Part shown: piece by piece, positions 63,620 through 64,000 of the stretch
Layout: each line of letters begins with the position of its first letter
How positions within the stretch are numbered: position 1 is the stretch's first letter
Assembly: GCA_023053575.1 (NCBI GenBank)
Contig: JAKZAP010000016.1
Span: 15,828,030-15,892,029 of the forward strand
Origin: Branchinecta lynchi
Taxonomy: Eukaryota; Arthropoda; Branchiopoda; Anostraca; Branchinectidae
Direction of reading: 5' to 3'
Length of the DNA stretch: 64,000 nt
Notes under the pieces: generated by a model
The model's database searches: none
Told to the model about the DNA's origin: nothing
The model's input: only the letters and a program-made list of their open reading frames with translations
Made by a program: the position numbers and the translations under genes

Positions 63620-64000
63620 TGAATTGAGTTGACGGCAGACCGCCCATAAAACCACTTCCCGATTTTCGTTGACGGATCCAAAACAAATTTTTCATAGGGC
63701 TGCAACGGATTTCTGGCTGACCTGGACATATTCGCTTTGCCCCCCCCCCCTCAGCCTGCTACCTCTGCATCATGCCAACAGAAATCAGTGCAATAAACCT
63801 GGCAGTTGAGACCCTACCAAGACTCCCAACAACTCCCATAAAGCCAATGATTTACTCTGACTCGATGTCAATCCCCGGTCGTTAGCAACCCCAACATGCA
63901 AAAATGGAGACATTGACTTCCACATGACACTCCAACTGATCAACGAGCTGAAGAAAGGATGCTCCATTCCCAATCACATGGGGAGATCCGGGAACGAAGT
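63620..64000 (+). pseudogene. LINE B RNase H domain, displaced, partial
   Basis: HFPIFVDGSKTNF (first acidic residue in DGS), then after a frameshift MPTEISAINLAVETLPRLP (Glu), PIKPMIYSDSMS (Asp). This matches the RNase H order of LINE A (IYTDGS, SAEVTAINEAL, LSDSQSAL). It is 2.5 kb from the rest of LINE B because the CR1-like and family A elements lie between. Runs off the window end. Confidence 0.75.

Overview
This is a repeat-rich animal nuclear DNA window. It holds two multi-exon, spliceosomal genes, both on the minus strand, inside a dense layer of non-LTR retrotransposon (LINE) relics, Helentron/DINE-like tandem-repeat elements and terminal-inverted-repeat or foldback elements. The base composition is AT-leaning, with many long poly-C/poly-G runs. 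Large introns, an MBD5/6-type gene, a pancreatic-lipase-family gene with one roughly 18.5 kb intron, and (GTCY)n-bearing elements of the DINE-1/mini-me/pearl type all fit a bilaterian invertebrate. An arthropod such as a crustacean is plausible, but the species cannot be read from the sequence.

Gene 1 (minus strand, coding span 11577 to 508) is an MBD5/MBD6-type methyl-CpG-binding-domain protein (Drosophila six-banded type). I assembled it from five coding exons whose splice sites and reading phases all agree (88, 64, 124, 226 and 398 nt; about 299 aa). Gene 2 (minus strand, 46428 or higher to 19577) is a secreted-type lipase or phospholipase A1. I assembled it from five solid exons (164, 264, 216, 154 and 58 nt) with matching phases and the full Ser/Asp/His triad. 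A candidate further 5' coding segment lies at 46429-46556 but is out of frame with the next exon.

Layout: 0.5-11.6 kb is gene 1, with LINE tails, a Helentron-like element and foldback elements in its introns. 12.8-15.3 kb is an internally deleted RNase H-bearing LINE with an intact 644-codon frame. 15.8-19.5 kb is a repeat-filled intergenic stretch. 19.6-46.6 kb is the lipase gene; its giant intron (27.8-46.3 kb) carries a 1.3 kb perfect-type foldback element with a 9-bp target duplication, a tRNA-Asn-like SINE head, two Helentron-like families and nested MITEs. 46.6-56.7 kb is intergenic, with LINE tails and MITEs. 56.8-64.0 kb is a decayed LINE split by at least four later insertions, with its RNase H domain displaced to 63.6 kb.

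No operon, CRISPR array, rRNA or intact viral genome was seen. The two genes have no evident functional link. The most notable content is the layered mobile-element architecture and how close it comes to splice sites.
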